DNA of 33,568 bases from an uncultured Lachnospiraceae bacterium (GTDB taxonomy: Bacteria > Bacillota > Clostridia > Lachnospirales > Lachnospiraceae): assembly GCA_902784165.1 (NCBI GenBank), contig CACZTL010000068.1, forward strand, positions 1 to 33,568, written 5' to 3'. A program made the position numbers and the translations under genes. Of this stretch, positions 24,593-32,883 are shown piece after piece. How positions within the stretch are numbered: the first letter of the stretch is position 1; each line of letters opens with the position of its first letter. The notes under the pieces are model-generated. The model searched no databases, was not told the origin of the DNA, and saw nothing but the letters and a program-made list of their open reading frames with translations.

Positions 24593-24619
24593 TGGTTATT
24601 ATTTAGCGACCGGTCAATA
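24593..24619 (+). repeat. Outer flank of the repeat at 24620
   Basis: Contains TTATTTAGCGACCGGTCAATA joined directly to GTGTGTCA. It is nearly identical to the inverted flank at 83-109 and partly to 25286-25309. Confidence 0.7.
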
Positions 24620-24687
24620 GTGTGTCAAATGGGGACAGTCCCTTTGTGTCAGTCCTGACACAAAGGGACTGTCCCCATTTGACACAC
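24620..24687. repeat. Full-length palindromic repeat, perfect 32-bp arms
   Basis: Arms 24620-24651 and 24656-24687 around GTCC. It lies in the divergent gap between the operon promoter and the DUF4190-like gene. Its right end contains TTGACA (24679-24684), a perfect -35 hexamer pointing toward the DUF4190-like gene, with a weak TACAAA 16 nt downstream. Confidence 0.95.
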
Positions 24688-24800
24688 TTAATAAAACATT
24701 TACAAAAATCAATAAATGTTATAAAATTAACGTGTAACTGATTTTACTTTATTCAAGCAGCAAGTACATTTACGGTTATCTTCTAAAAGGGGTGAAAAAT

Positions 24801-25184
24801 ATGGATAACTACGGAAACAGATATGACGATGATTATGATAACAGATATGATGGGAGTACCGTCGTAAGATCCTCGGGCAGGGGTCATTCCGTTGCAAGCC
24901 TGACCCTCGGTATACTCGGGCTTTTGTTTTTGCTCACCGGAATGCCTTTTATTTCACTTGTTCTCGGTATTATCGGCGTGATTCTTGCCTCAGGAGCCAA
25001 GAGAAAGGGCTGTAACGGCAGCATGACTACTACCGGAGCAGTGCTTTCATGGATAAGCATCGTCATGGGTATCATCATAACCATACTCTTCTTTCTTATG
25101 ATAGCGGGGATCCTGATGTTCGGAGGTCTCTTCTTTAGGGGCGCGGTGCAGAGTATACCTGCAACGACGGCAGCTGTTGTGTAA
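24801..25184 (+). CDS. DUF4190-like small membrane protein
   Basis: The 127-aa membrane protein has an unusual acidic and tyrosine-rich N-terminus (NYGNRYDDDYDNRYDG) and two transmembrane parts. The first is a hairpin (about 29-64, LTLGILGLLFLLTGMPFISLVLGIIGVILA) and the second a helix (about 77-105). This fits the DUF4190 family of small membrane proteins of unknown function. The start was set at ATG 24801, where AAAGGGG lies at the right distance; a GTG three codons earlier overlaps that site. It is a single-gene unit ended by a bidirectional terminator at 25242-25271. Confidence 0.75.
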   Translation: MDNYGNRYDDDYDNRYDGSTVVRSSGRGHSVASLTLGILGLLFLLTGMPFISLVLGIIGVILASGAKRKGCNGSMTTTGAVLSWISIVMGIIITILFFLMIAGILMFGGLFFRGAVQSIPATTAAVV

Positions 25185-25198
25185 TTTTATATAGAAGA

Positions 25199-25233
25199 GT
25201 GTGTCTGATGGGGACAGTCCCCGTCTGACACAC
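25199..25233. repeat. Short palindromic repeat after the DUF4190-like gene
   Basis: GTGTGTCTGA, core GGGGACAGTCCCC, TCTGACACAC. It lies 14 nt after the stop codon and just before the real terminator. Confidence 0.9.
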
Positions 25234-25241
25234 TTTAACGC

Positions 25242-25271
25242 AAAAAATCCGGCAAAATGCCGGATTTTTTT
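25242..25271. terminator. Bidirectional intrinsic terminator
   Basis: The stem AATCCGGC/GCCGGATT with a 5-nt loop is flanked by six A residues on one side and a run of T residues on the other. It works for the plus-strand DUF4190-like gene and for the minus-strand XRE gene. Confidence 0.9.
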
Positions 25272-25285
25272 AAGCTTATCTTATG

Positions 25286-25309
25286 TTACTGTTTTTCAAT
25301 CAGTCAATA
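25286..25309 (+). repeat. Outer flank of the repeat at 25310
   Basis: GTTACTGTTTTTCAATCAGTCAATA joined to GTGTGTCAAG, about 25 of 30 positions like the inverted flank at 83-109. Confidence 0.55.
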
Positions 25310-25344
25310 GTGTGTCAAGCGGGGACTGTCCCCATTTGACACAC
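25310..25344. repeat. Short palindromic repeat abutting the XRE gene stop
   Basis: GTGTGTCAAG, core GGGGACTGTCCCC, TTTGACACAC. One base separates it from the stop codon at 25346-25348. Confidence 0.92.
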
Positions 25345-25345
25345 T

Positions 25346-25696
25346 TTATTTCTTCTTTGCGCCCTTGCTCTTTCCCTTATTATCGGGAAGCCAGAGCCTT
25401 AAGGTTCCGATAAGCTTTTCCTTTTGTGCATTATCCATACGGGAAACGAGCTGCATGATCTCATTATCCAATGCAGTTTTCTGATATGCCGCATCGACGT
25501 TTCCTGCCAGATAATCAAGAGATACATCCGTAAGCTCTGCATAATAAGCAAGCATACGAAGTGTCATGAGATTTCGACCGTTCTCAACGTTACTTATGTA
25601 ACCCGGGGTCACGTCCAGTGCTTTAGCCACTTCTTCCTGGGTAAGTCCGTTTTCGATACGGAGTTTCTTTACCTTTGCTCCTAAATTTTCATCCAT
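25346..25696 (-). CDS. XRE-family helix-turn-helix regulator
   Basis: DNA-binding protein of 116 aa. The HTH domain covers about 6-62 (LGAKVKKLRIENGLTQEEVAKALDVTPGYISNVENGRN), a typical Cro/CI-type fold. A helical tail follows (ALDNEIMQLVSRMDNAQKEKLIGTL), and the C-terminus is very basic (KGKSKGAKKK). The start was placed at MDENLGAKV because GGGAGA lies at the right distance; the frame runs 22 codons further upstream without a ribosome site. An extended -10 (TGTTATAAT) lies about 55 nt upstream. Its target is unknown. It lies between typA and the DUF4190-like gene. Confidence 0.85.
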   Translation of the reverse strand: MDENLGAKVKKLRIENGLTQEEVAKALDVTPGYISNVENGRNLMTLRMLAYYAELTDVSLDYLAGNVDAAYQKTALDNEIMQLVSRMDNAQKEKLIGTLRLWLPDNKGKSKGAKKK

Positions 25697-25750
25697 AAAC
25701 AATCTCCCTTCCTGCTTTTGCAGATCAGTTTTAAACAATCGAATGAAATT

Positions 25751-25759
25751 ATTATAACA
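25751..25759 (-). promoter_or_regulatory. Extended -10 promoter of the XRE gene
   Basis: TGTTATAAT on the minus strand (TG, one base, perfect TATAAT). No good -35 is visible, which is usual for extended -10 promoters. Confidence 0.5.
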
Positions 25760-25813
25760 CAACTTTTGGCAATTGAGTATAGCTATTATAAATAAAACTT
25801 ATAAAAGTAGTAA

Positions 25814-27634
25814 TTATTTTTTATTTGCCCTATAACGAGCAGTTGAATCAAGTATTTTTTTCCGCAAACGAAGGCTTTCCGGAGTTATCTCAAGAAGCTC
25901 GTCGGTATCTATATAGTCAAGCGCCTGCTCAAGGCTGAGTATCCTGGGCGGCACGAGCTTAAGCGCATCGTCAGCTCCTGACGCTCTGGTATTGGTAAGG
26001 TGCTTCGTTTTACACACATTTACCTCTATATCCTCAGTCCTGGGATTCTCGCCGATAATCATGCCGGCGTAGACCTCTTCTCCGGGTGATATAAAGAGCG
26101 TTCCGCGATCCTGCGCATTAAAAAGTCCGTATGCAACTGCAGTACCCCGTTCAAAGGCAATAAGCGAGCCGTTTTTCCTGTAGGAAATATCACCTTTATA
26201 CTCTTCATACCCTGCAAATGAAGTGTTTAGTATACCGTTCCCTCTCGTATCGGTCATAAACTGACCTCGGTAGCCGATAAGCCCTCTTGCGGGGATTGAA
26301 AACTCAAGTCTTGTATAACCGCCGTTTATAGGATTCATCCCCTTAAGCTCTCCCTTTCTTTCCGACAAAGACTGAATTACGGCTCCCGAAAACTCATCCG
26401 GGACGTCTATAACTGCCGATTCCATAGGCTCCATGCGCTTACCGTTTTCTTCATGATAAAGAACCTCTGCCTTGCTTACCGCAAACTCATAGCCCTCGCG
26501 TCTCATATTTTCAATAAGCACGGAAAGGTGAAGCTCGCCTCTTCCGGACACCTTAAATGAATTCTCAACCCCCGGAGTTTCTTCAACGCGAAGGCTGACA
26601 TCAGTGTTAAGCTCCTTAAAAAGTCTGTCACGGATATGCCTTGATGTAACGAACTTACCCTCGCGGCCTGCAAGCGGCGAATCATTTACCATGAAATCCA
26701 TAGAGATCGTAGGCTCTGAAATCTTCTGGAACGGTATGGCCTCGGGAGACGATAAATCACAGATAGTGTCTCCTATCTTAAGATCCGAAATACCTGATAC
26801 GGCAACTATATCTCCGCACCCTGCAACGTCGCAATCCACCTTTTTTAATCCTTCAAATGTATAAAGCTTTGTTATCCTGACTCTCTTGGGCGGAGTATCA
26901 TCATGATGGTTTACTATGTTTACCTCGCCGTTTACCTTTAAAGAACCATTATCTATCTTACCGATACCCACCCTTCCGGTAAACTCATTATAGTCTATGG
27001 TAGAAATAAGCATCTGCGCAGGTGCCGAAAAATCTCCTTCCGGCGCCGGAATATTGTTAACGATGCACTCAAAAAGAGGCGTCAGATCCTTCTTTTCATC
27101 ACCGAGATTTTCCAATGCATAACCGGACTTCGCACTTGCATATATAAACGGACAGTCGAGCTGGTGCTCATCAGCATCCAGATCCATAAGAAGCTCCAAG
27201 GTCTCATCAACTATCTCCTCAGGTCTGGCATCAGGTCTGTCGATCTTATTTATGCAGACTATAACATCCAGATCCATATCAAGCGCTTTTTGAAGCACAA
27301 ACTTCGTCTGCGGCATAACACCCTCAAAGGCATCAACAACTAATACAACACCGCTTACCATCTTAAGTACGCGCTCCACCTCGCCTCCGAAGTCCGCATG
27401 CCCGGGGGTATCGATGATATTTATCTTAACGCCCTTATACTCAACGGCCGTGTTCTTAGCCAGTATGGTTATTCCTCTCTCACGCTCTATATCATTGGAA
27501 TCCATGACTCTTTCTGCCACATCCTGGTTTTCGCGAAATGTTCCGCTTTGCTTTAAGAGCTCATCCACAAGTGTTGTTTTTCCGTGATCGACATGAGCGA
27601 TTATTGCTATGTTTCTTATATTTTCCTGTTGCAT
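25814..27634 (-). CDS. typA: Ribosome-associated GTPase TypA/BipA
   Basis: Translational GTPase related to EF-G, involved in 50S assembly and stress growth. The 606 aa have the family's normal length. G1 is AHVDHGKTT (14-22), the switch I region [11 protein letters not shown]3 DTPGHADF and G4 NKIDRPDA. Domain II, EF-G-like domains and the TypA-specific C-terminal region ([30 protein letters not shown]) follow. GAGG precedes the ATG. It lies downstream of the ABC exporter operon, with a decayed repeat in between, and may have its own or shared transcription. Confidence 0.97.
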   Translation of the reverse strand: MQQENIRNIAIIAHVDHGKTTLVDELLKQSGTFRENQDVAERVMDSNDIERERGITILAKNTAVEYKGVKINIIDTPGHADFGGEVERVLKMVSGVVLVVDAFEGVMPQTKFVLQKALDMDLDVIVCINKIDRPDARPEEIVDETLELLMDLDADEHQLDCPFIYASAKSGYALENLGDEKKDLTPLFECIVNNIPAPEGDFSAPAQMLISTIDYNEFTGRVGIGKIDNGSLKVNGEVNIVNHHDDTPPKRVRITKLYTFEGLKKVDCDVAGCGDIVAVSGISDLKIGDTICDLSSPEAIPFQKISEPTISMDFMVNDSPLAGREGKFVTSRHIRDRLFKELNTDVSLRVEETPGVENSFKVSGRGELHLSVLIENMRREGYEFAVSKAEVLYHEENGKRMEPMESAVIDVPDEFSGAVIQSLSERKGELKGMNPINGGYTRLEFSIPARGLIGYRGQFMTDTRGNGILNTSFAGYEEYKGDISYRKNGSLIAFERGTAVAYGLFNAQDRGTLFISPGEEVYAGMIIGENPRTEDIEVNVCKTKHLTNTRASGADDALKLVPPRILSLEQALDYIDTDELLEITPESLRLRKKILDSTARYRANKK

Positions 27635-27666
27635 ATCTTTTCCTCATTTTATATTAATTTTCATCA

Positions 27667-27697
27667 TGTCAGACGGGTATAGTCCCTAATGACACAC
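27667..27697. repeat. Decayed palindromic repeat abutting the permease gene stop
   Basis: TGTCAGACGGG, then AGTCCC, then TGACACAC. One base separates it from the stop codon at 27699-27701. Confidence 0.7.
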
Positions 27698-27698
27698 T

Positions 27699-28946
27699 TT
27701 ACTCTCTGTTAAGCGCCTCTATAGGATTTAGCTTGGACGCCTTAATCGCCGGCATCAAACCGAAAACAATACCTATCAGCGTTGAGAACACCACCGATAT
27801 GATACAAGCCGGCACGCTTATGGCTGTCGGCATATCCATAACCGCCGATAAAAGAGCCGCAAGCCCTATACCTGCCGCTACGCCAAGCGCACCGCCGATG
27901 CCGCAAAGCACGGCGGCCTCCGTCAGGAACTGCCTGAGTATCGTGCCGCGTCTTGCGCCTATAGCTTTTTTAAGACCAATCTCCTTGGTGCGCTCCGTTA
28001 CCGACACCATCATAATATTCATAACGCCGATACCGCCCACAAGCAGCGATATCCCCGCTATCCAGATAAGCTGGTTTCTTGCGGAATTTGCTATAGTCTG
28101 CATATTGGCGGCCTGCTCAAGAAGATCCTGAGCCTCGTATTTCACTTTAGAATCGGACGAAATGCCTGCATTTAAAATGTCTGCCGTATCCTTGCCGACC
28201 GTTGTCATATTGTCAGCCGAGCTGGCGCGTACCGCAACCGACTCCGGCTCGTCATATGTATATACTATCTGCCAGCATGACTTGGGTATAAATATCTCAC
28301 CGGAGGATGAGCCGGCATACATATCGTATTCATACAAGGAATTTATGGCAGGCTCCTTTTTGCTCTGCTTTTCTACAAGCCCTACCACTGCAAAGGGCTC
28401 ACCCTTTATTTCAATCGTCTTTCCTATGGGATTATCTCCCGTAAAAAGCGTAAGCGCTGTATCCGCATCTACTAAAGCTACCTTTTTAAAGCTGCTTTGA
28501 TCATGTGCGGTCAGCCCGCGTCCCGCAATAACCCTGTAATCGCATACATCAAGATACGAATCATCTATGCCGTAGATGGCTCCCGAAAACAGGTTATTCT
28601 TATAATAAATGCCGTCGGAATAAGTGCGCGCGTGATAAAGTGACACGCCTTCTACTCCCCTGACGCCTTCTATCTGCGACCGTAAATCATCACTTACTGT
28701 GCTGACGCCTTCAGGATTTCCCTCGTAATCAAATTCATAATCAGCGCCGCTGTGAGTGAGCCGGATATTTACAACATTATTTCCGGCGCCTACTATATTT
28801 TCCTTGATCTGCTCGTTAGTTCCCCTTATCGTAGACACTATAGTTATTATCGAAGCAATACCTATTATGATACCAAGCATGGTAAGAAGGGATCTGAGCT
28901 TATGCGACCAGATGCTTGAAAATGAAACTGCTATATTTTCCAACAT
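27699..28946 (-). CDS. MacB/FtsX-type ABC transporter permease
   Basis: Permease of a MacB-like exporter, 415 aa. An N-terminal transmembrane helix (about 16-40, LRSLLTMLGIIIGIASIITIVSTI) precedes a large extracytoplasmic MacB core domain (about 45-280). Three C-terminal helices with the FtsX signature follow (GGIGVMNIMMVSVTERTKEIGLKKAIGARR). It ends in PAIKASKLNPIEALNRE, typical of this family. It is the fourth gene of the operon, 17 nt after the long adaptor gene. The substrate is unknown; relatives export peptides or antibiotics. Confidence 0.92.
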   Translation of the reverse strand: MLENIAVSFSSIWSHKLRSLLTMLGIIIGIASIITIVSTIRGTNEQIKENIVGAGNNVVNIRLTHSGADYEFDYEGNPEGVSTVSDDLRSQIEGVRGVEGVSLYHARTYSDGIYYKNNLFSGAIYGIDDSYLDVCDYRVIAGRGLTAHDQSSFKKVALVDADTALTLFTGDNPIGKTIEIKGEPFAVVGLVEKQSKKEPAINSLYEYDMYAGSSSGEIFIPKSCWQIVYTYDEPESVAVRASSADNMTTVGKDTADILNAGISSDSKVKYEAQDLLEQAANMQTIANSARNQLIWIAGISLLVGGIGVMNIMMVSVTERTKEIGLKKAIGARRGTILRQFLTEAAVLCGIGGALGVAAGIGLAALLSAVMDMPTAISVPACIISVVFSTLIGIVFGLMPAIKASKLNPIEALNRE

Positions 28947-28963
28947 ATATCTCTCCCCCTTTC

Positions 28964-30622
28964 TTAATATACCGGCATATCGCCGTAAAGATCCTCAGCC
29001 GAGCCTTCTTTTGTCTTTGCTCCGGACTTCACATCGTTTCCGTAGGGAAATGCAAGCATATCATCTGCCTCAAGACCGCTCTTTATCTGCGTATATGATC
29101 CCCAAAGAGACTTGCCGATTTTAACGCTTCGCCTCTCAAGCAGACCATTTTCTCCCTTTACATACACATAAGAATCCGCGCCGTCTCTTCTTATAAAAGC
29201 ATTCATGATGTATACGCCACCGTCCGACTCCGATTCCGGCTGATAAGATATCTCCATATACGAATCATCCTTAAGGCTTACATCACCTGATAATTTCACC
29301 TTAAAAGGATAATAAGTTACATTGGTATTGCCGTCGCCGTATGAAAAGTAAGAGTTGGCATCTTCGCCTGTTGCGGGCTTGTCGGATATCTCAACAATCT
29401 CGCCCTCGTAGCTGCCGCCGCCCGAGTCAGTCATGCTGTAGGAATCAACGTATACGATATCACCAACATGCACATTTTCAAGGTCAAACTCATTTATGGT
29501 ACCGGTAACAAAGTAAGCGCCGCCGGCGCTAAGCTCTACCACTGCCTCACCCGAATTTCCCGCCTCCTGGGCGGTTCTTACCTTTGTGACTACGCCGTCT
29601 ATGGATGCGCGCACCACGCTGTCGTCAGTTTCAAGCTTTTTTTGCTCATACTCATTACGCGCAAGCGCTATACTTCGTCTGAGCTCACTTATTTCCGCCG
29701 ACTTCTCGGCTCTCATCTTCACGAGCTCCTCCTGCGTATACTCGGAGCCGGTCGACTCCTCATAGCTTTCCGGCTGCTCCTCATAGCTTTCTATATCCTC
29801 CGGAATATACGGCTCAAAAAGACCTATTCCGGTGATTTCAGAGCCTGCCACATCTATGCGAAGCCCATGGCTTGCCGTAATTGGTGCATTAAGCGCATTT
29901 TCTTCACGGTTTATGACCACAACATATACGCTTCCGTCCTCGTAGTCCGAAAGATCAGCCTCTTCCTCTGTTTGTGCCTCCTCTTCAACGGTCTCGCTGT
30001 CAGCCTCTGCGTCTTCACTGCCGTCCTGCGCCTCTGATGCCTTTGCTTTAGAGAGCAGCTCCTTAAGAAGTGAGCCGTTTATGCTGTCAAACTCATCAAA
30101 CATGTAAATATAAGGATCATCTGTCGTTCCGCTTCCTCTGATAAGCCTCGGTGTTTCCGCAGGCTTATACTCTACAGTGTAAGATGGCTCAACCACATAC
30201 GTCGAATGAGGCGCCATATTATTAAGGTCGGCAAGCTCCTTCTCGGCCTGACTTAAATCCAGCTCGAGTCTTCCCACCTTCACGCGCGCCCTTTCAACCT
30301 CTACCTCGGTAAGTGTCGTATCATAAGAAAGAAGAACATCTCCCTTTTTAACCTCCTGCCCCTCCGTCACGTCTACCGAGCTTACAGTCTGCGTTCCCGA
30401 AAGAAATATTTTCTGAAGACCTTCAGCCGACAGATTTCCCGAAGTAACTGACATATCGCTTCCCGTATCGGTCATCGCAAGTGCCTCAAGAGGGTAAACG
30501 ACTACGGGCTTTGCGCTCGCATTTCTGTAGATGAAAAGACCGCCGATTACGGCTCCTGCTATGGCCGCCGGAATCGTGATACCAAGCGCTATTTTTTTTG
30601 CATTTTTATTCACGGGTATCAC
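28964..30622 (-). CDS. HlyD/MacA-type adaptor with a large acidic insertion
   Basis: Membrane-anchored adaptor subunit of 552 aa, long for this family (usually 370-450). A basic N-terminus and one transmembrane helix (10-31) come first. The first lipoyl half follows (SSVDVTEGQEVKKGDVLLSYD), then a coiled-coil strand (VERARVKVGRLELDLSQAEKELADL). An insertion of about 160 residues (about 135-300) replaces the tip of the coiled coil. It holds GSGTTDDPYIY and long Asp/Glu runs. The second coiled-coil strand (EKSAEISELRRSIALARNEYEQK) and the barrel domains follow. The gene overlaps the ATPase gene by 17 nt. In Gram-positive cells there is no TolC for the tip to contact, so the insertion may have another partner. 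Confidence 0.85.
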   Translation of the reverse strand: MIPVNKNAKKIALGITIPAAIAGAVIGGLFIYRNASAKPVVVYPLEALAMTDTGSDMSVTSGNLSAEGLQKIFLSGTQTVSSVDVTEGQEVKKGDVLLSYDTTLTEVEVERARVKVGRLELDLSQAEKELADLNNMAPHSTYVVEPSYTVEYKPAETPRLIRGSGTTDDPYIYMFDEFDSINGSLLKELLSKAKASEAQDGSEDAEADSETVEEEAQTEEEADLSDYEDGSVYVVVINREENALNAPITASHGLRIDVAGSEITGIGLFEPYIPEDIESYEEQPESYEESTGSEYTQEELVKMRAEKSAEISELRRSIALARNEYEQKKLETDDSVVRASIDGVVTKVRTAQEAGNSGEAVVELSAGGAYFVTGTINEFDLENVHVGDIVYVDSYSMTDSGGGSYEGEIVEISDKPATGEDANSYFSYGDGNTNVTYYPFKVKLSGDVSLKDDSYMEISYQPESESDGGVYIMNAFIRRDGADSYVYVKGENGLLERRSVKIGKSLWGSYTQIKSGLEADDMLAFPYGNDVKSGAKTKEGSAEDLYGDMPVY

Positions 30623-31286
30623 CTCCCGTAAGAACTCCGTCGCGGATATACATTATCTTGCCTGCATGCTTTGCAACCTCCAAGTCGTGAGTAATCATGA
30701 TTATGGTCGAGCCCGCGTCATGAAGCTTCCTAAATATCTCAAGCACCACCTTGCCTGACTCGGAATCAAGAGCTCCCGTGGGCTCATCGGCAAGAAGGAG
30801 CTTAGGCTCTCCGACAATCGCTCTTGCTATAGCAACTCTCTGGCACTGACCACCCGAAAGCTGATCGGGTCTGTGATCTAAACGATCCTCAAGCCCAACC
30901 TTTTTTAATGCCTCGGCCGCCATTTCTCTTCTTTTTTGCTTGGGAATACCTCCGTACATAAGAGGCAGCGCAGTGTTATCAAGGGCAGTCAGCTTGGGCA
31001 TAAGATGAAAGGACTGGAATATAAAGCCTATATCCTTGTTTCTCACGTCCGCAAGCTTATTGTCGCTGCTGTTTTTCATATCGTTTCCGTCAAATATATA
31101 ATCACCCGAGGTAGGCACATCAAGAAAACCCAGTAAATTCATAAGCGTCGACTTACCCGACCCGGAAGGTCCCATAACCGCCAGGTATTCGCCTTCATTT
31201 ACACGCAGGTTCACATTTTTTAAAATGTGAACAACAGACTTACCCATAGTGAAGTCCTTGCACACATCCTTCATCTCAACTATCAA
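30606..31286 (-). CDS. MacB/LolD-type ABC transporter ATPase
   Basis: Cytoplasmic ATPase of 226 aa. Walker A is GPSGSGKST (39-47), the signature LSGGQ is at 143-147, Walker B is LLLADE (163-168) and the H-loop is in MITHD. The start is TTG at 31284-31286, with GGAGGTG 9 nt upstream. It overlaps the stop of the preceding adaptor gene by four bases (TTGA), so translation is coupled. A later ATG at 31274 would lose this spacing. Its 3' end overlaps the next adaptor gene by 17 nt. It works with the MacB-type permease two genes downstream. Confidence 0.93.
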   Translation of the reverse strand: MIVEMKDVCKDFTMGKSVVHILKNVNLRVNEGEYLAVMGPSGSGKSTLMNLLGFLDVPTSGDYIFDGNDMKNSSDNKLADVRNKDIGFIFQSFHLMPKLTALDNTALPLMYGGIPKQKRREMAAEALKKVGLEDRLDHRPDQLSGGQCQRVAIARAIVGEPKLLLADEPTGALDSESGKVVLEIFRKLHDAGSTIIMITHDLEVAKHAGKIMYIRDGVLTGGDTRE

Positions 31287-32638
31287 TTCGTTTGCACCTC
31301 CCCCGTTTCAGAAGAAGTATCAGCTCCGCTCACATCCGGTGATACAAACATCGGATTCATCATCCCGGGAGAATATCCGCCTGTGCTCCCCCCTGCGGGC
31401 ATAACGCTTCCTCCGTCATCAATTCCCGCATCGGGACTTCCTGCATTTGTTTCTTCAAATGTGATATCAGAGGGAGCATCAGTTGAGAAATCAAACTCAA
31501 CACACTTCATTCCGGCTTTAAGCGAATCATCGGGCGTCGCTATAAAATCCTCAGCGCTGAGTCCTTCTTTCACCTCATATGCATCCATTTCGGAATCATA
31601 TGTACCGAGTGTAACAGCCCTCTTTTCGAGCCTTTCATTGGCATCACGGGCCCATACCCATGCAGAGGTTTGGGCGTCATTTATATAATACGAAGGCAGC
31701 ATCATCGTATTTTCGTCTGAATCTCCCTGACCGTAGTCGGGTTCTATATACACATGCTGACCTATGATAAATCCTTCAGTGTTATCAAGCTCGGCATAAA
31801 AAGGATACTTACTTGACGAGGTCGTATCATCTTCCGACATGCCGTACATATCGCTGCTGCCGGACGATGACACAGGGTTTTTGAAGTCTATCGTCTTTAT
31901 GCTTGCTCTTTTTAACGTATCATCTATACGCGAGCGGATTATAACCTCCATGCCCTCATAGAGACTTGTCCTGTTAGTTTCATTTACATAGCCCTTAGCG
32001 CGAAAAGCGCTTGTTTTTCTTAAAACTATGAATGCTGCTTCCTCTGTATTTCCTGAGTTATCGGCATTCTCGTCGTTGTTTATCGACAGGACGGTTCCTT
32101 CATCCGGTGACTTTACCTCAAGGTTATTTAGTGTATTTTGAAGACTTTCGAGCTCTGCCTGCTTGGACTTCACGGACAGATTGGTTTCGGTTATGTCCGC
32201 ATTTAACTCCTGGATCTGAAGGGTGTAGCTTGTCCTCGTATCTGCATCAAGCTGCCCCCCGTTTATCTCGCCCTGAAGCGTGGCTATCTCAGACTGCTTG
32301 GATGATACCGATGCCTGAAGTTGTTCTATCTCGATCTGTGTTTTTTCGATATTTAACTCGGTCTGCTCCTTGTCATATCGGAAAAGAACCTGATCCTTGT
32401 TTACGGTATCCCCCACCTTGACAAGCACCTCTGCTACCTTCTTTTCCTGATCCTTTTCGACCTTTGTCTCGCTTCCCGATTCTATTACTCCGGCGTATCT
32501 TTCTACATTGGTCATAGAGCCGATCCCGCAAATGTACGCCACTGATTCAACCGTAGCTGTTTTTGAGTTATCCCCTCCGCAGCCGGCTATCGCTGCCGCG
32601 CCTATCGCAGAGGAAAGCAGGATTATTATTTTCTTCAT
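31283..32638 (-). CDS. HlyD/MacA-type adaptor lipoprotein
   Basis: First gene of the exporter operon, 451 aa. The signal peptide ends in the lipobox IAGC (C20), so it is lipid-anchored, unlike the second adaptor. A lipoyl half (VAEVLVKVGDTVNKDQVLFRYD) comes next, then a long two-stranded coiled coil (about 90-175, rich in Q, S and E). The second lipoyl half (LEVKSPDEGTVLSI) and barrel domains follow. The C-terminus is Gly/Ser/Pro-rich and probably disordered. The GGAGG site is well placed. A promoter lies at 32721-32749, and a palindromic repeat lies in its untranslated leader. Confidence 0.87.
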   Translation of the reverse strand: MKKIIILLSSAIGAAAIAGCGGDNSKTATVESVAYICGIGSMTNVERYAGVIESGSETKVEKDQEKKVAEVLVKVGDTVNKDQVLFRYDKEQTELNIEKTQIEIEQLQASVSSKQSEIATLQGEINGGQLDADTRTSYTLQIQELNADITETNLSVKSKQAELESLQNTLNNLEVKSPDEGTVLSINNDENADNSGNTEEAAFIVLRKTSAFRAKGYVNETNRTSLYEGMEVIIRSRIDDTLKRASIKTIDFKNPVSSSGSSDMYGMSEDDTTSSSKYPFYAELDNTEGFIIGQHVYIEPDYGQGDSDENTMMLPSYYINDAQTSAWVWARDANERLEKRAVTLGTYDSEMDAYEVKEGLSAEDFIATPDDSLKAGMKCVEFDFSTDAPSDITFEETNAGSPDAGIDDGGSVMPAGGSTGGYSPGMMNPMFVSPDVSGADTSSETGEVQTN

Positions 32639-32664
32639 ATCATAGCCTCCGTTTTTATAAATAT

Positions 32665-32695
32665 ATGTGTCACAAGGACGATTCTACTGACACAC
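32665..32695. repeat. Palindromic repeat, GGTTCT core type, in the exporter operon leader
   Basis: ATGTGTCA, core AAGGACGATTCTAC, TGACACAC; slightly diverged. It lies between the predicted promoter and the start codon, so it would be transcribed in the 5' leader. This is unusual for the family here. Confidence 0.8.
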
Positions 32696-32720
32696 TGTCG
32701 CTATACTCAATCAATCTTAC

Positions 32721-32749
32721 ATTCTAATATAAAATAAGTGTATATACAA
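32721..32749 (-). promoter_or_regulatory. Promoter of the ABC exporter operon
   Basis: -35 TTGTAT (32744-32749) and -10 TAGAAT (32721-32726), minus strand, 17-nt spacer, about 83 nt upstream of the adaptor lipoprotein start. Confidence 0.6.
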
Positions 32750-32780
32750 CTTTTTACATAAAAAAATCACACACCCGTCT

Positions 32781-32840
32781 ATATAAAAATACCCCACCGG
32801 CGTTTTTTATCGCAAAACATCGGCAGGGTATTTATTTTTT
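32781..32840 (-). terminator. Intrinsic terminator of hisB
   Basis: On the minus strand AAATACCC pairs with GGGTATTT, and inner TGCCG pairs with CGGTG. A run of T residues (TTTTTATA) follows. A-rich sequence on the other side would make it work in both directions. Confidence 0.75.
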
Positions 32841-32859
32841 ATACTTTTTATTGTTAAAA

Positions 32860-32880
32860 GGGAACGGTTCAATTCTGCAC
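32860..32880. repeat. Decayed fragment of a GGTTCT-type repeat after hisB
   Basis: GGGAACGGTTC followed by a degraded TTCTGCAC end. It lies 3 nt from the hisB stop. It is recognised mainly by the GGGAACGGTTC core, which the copy at 22863 also has. Confidence 0.55.
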
Positions 32881-32883
32881 TAA

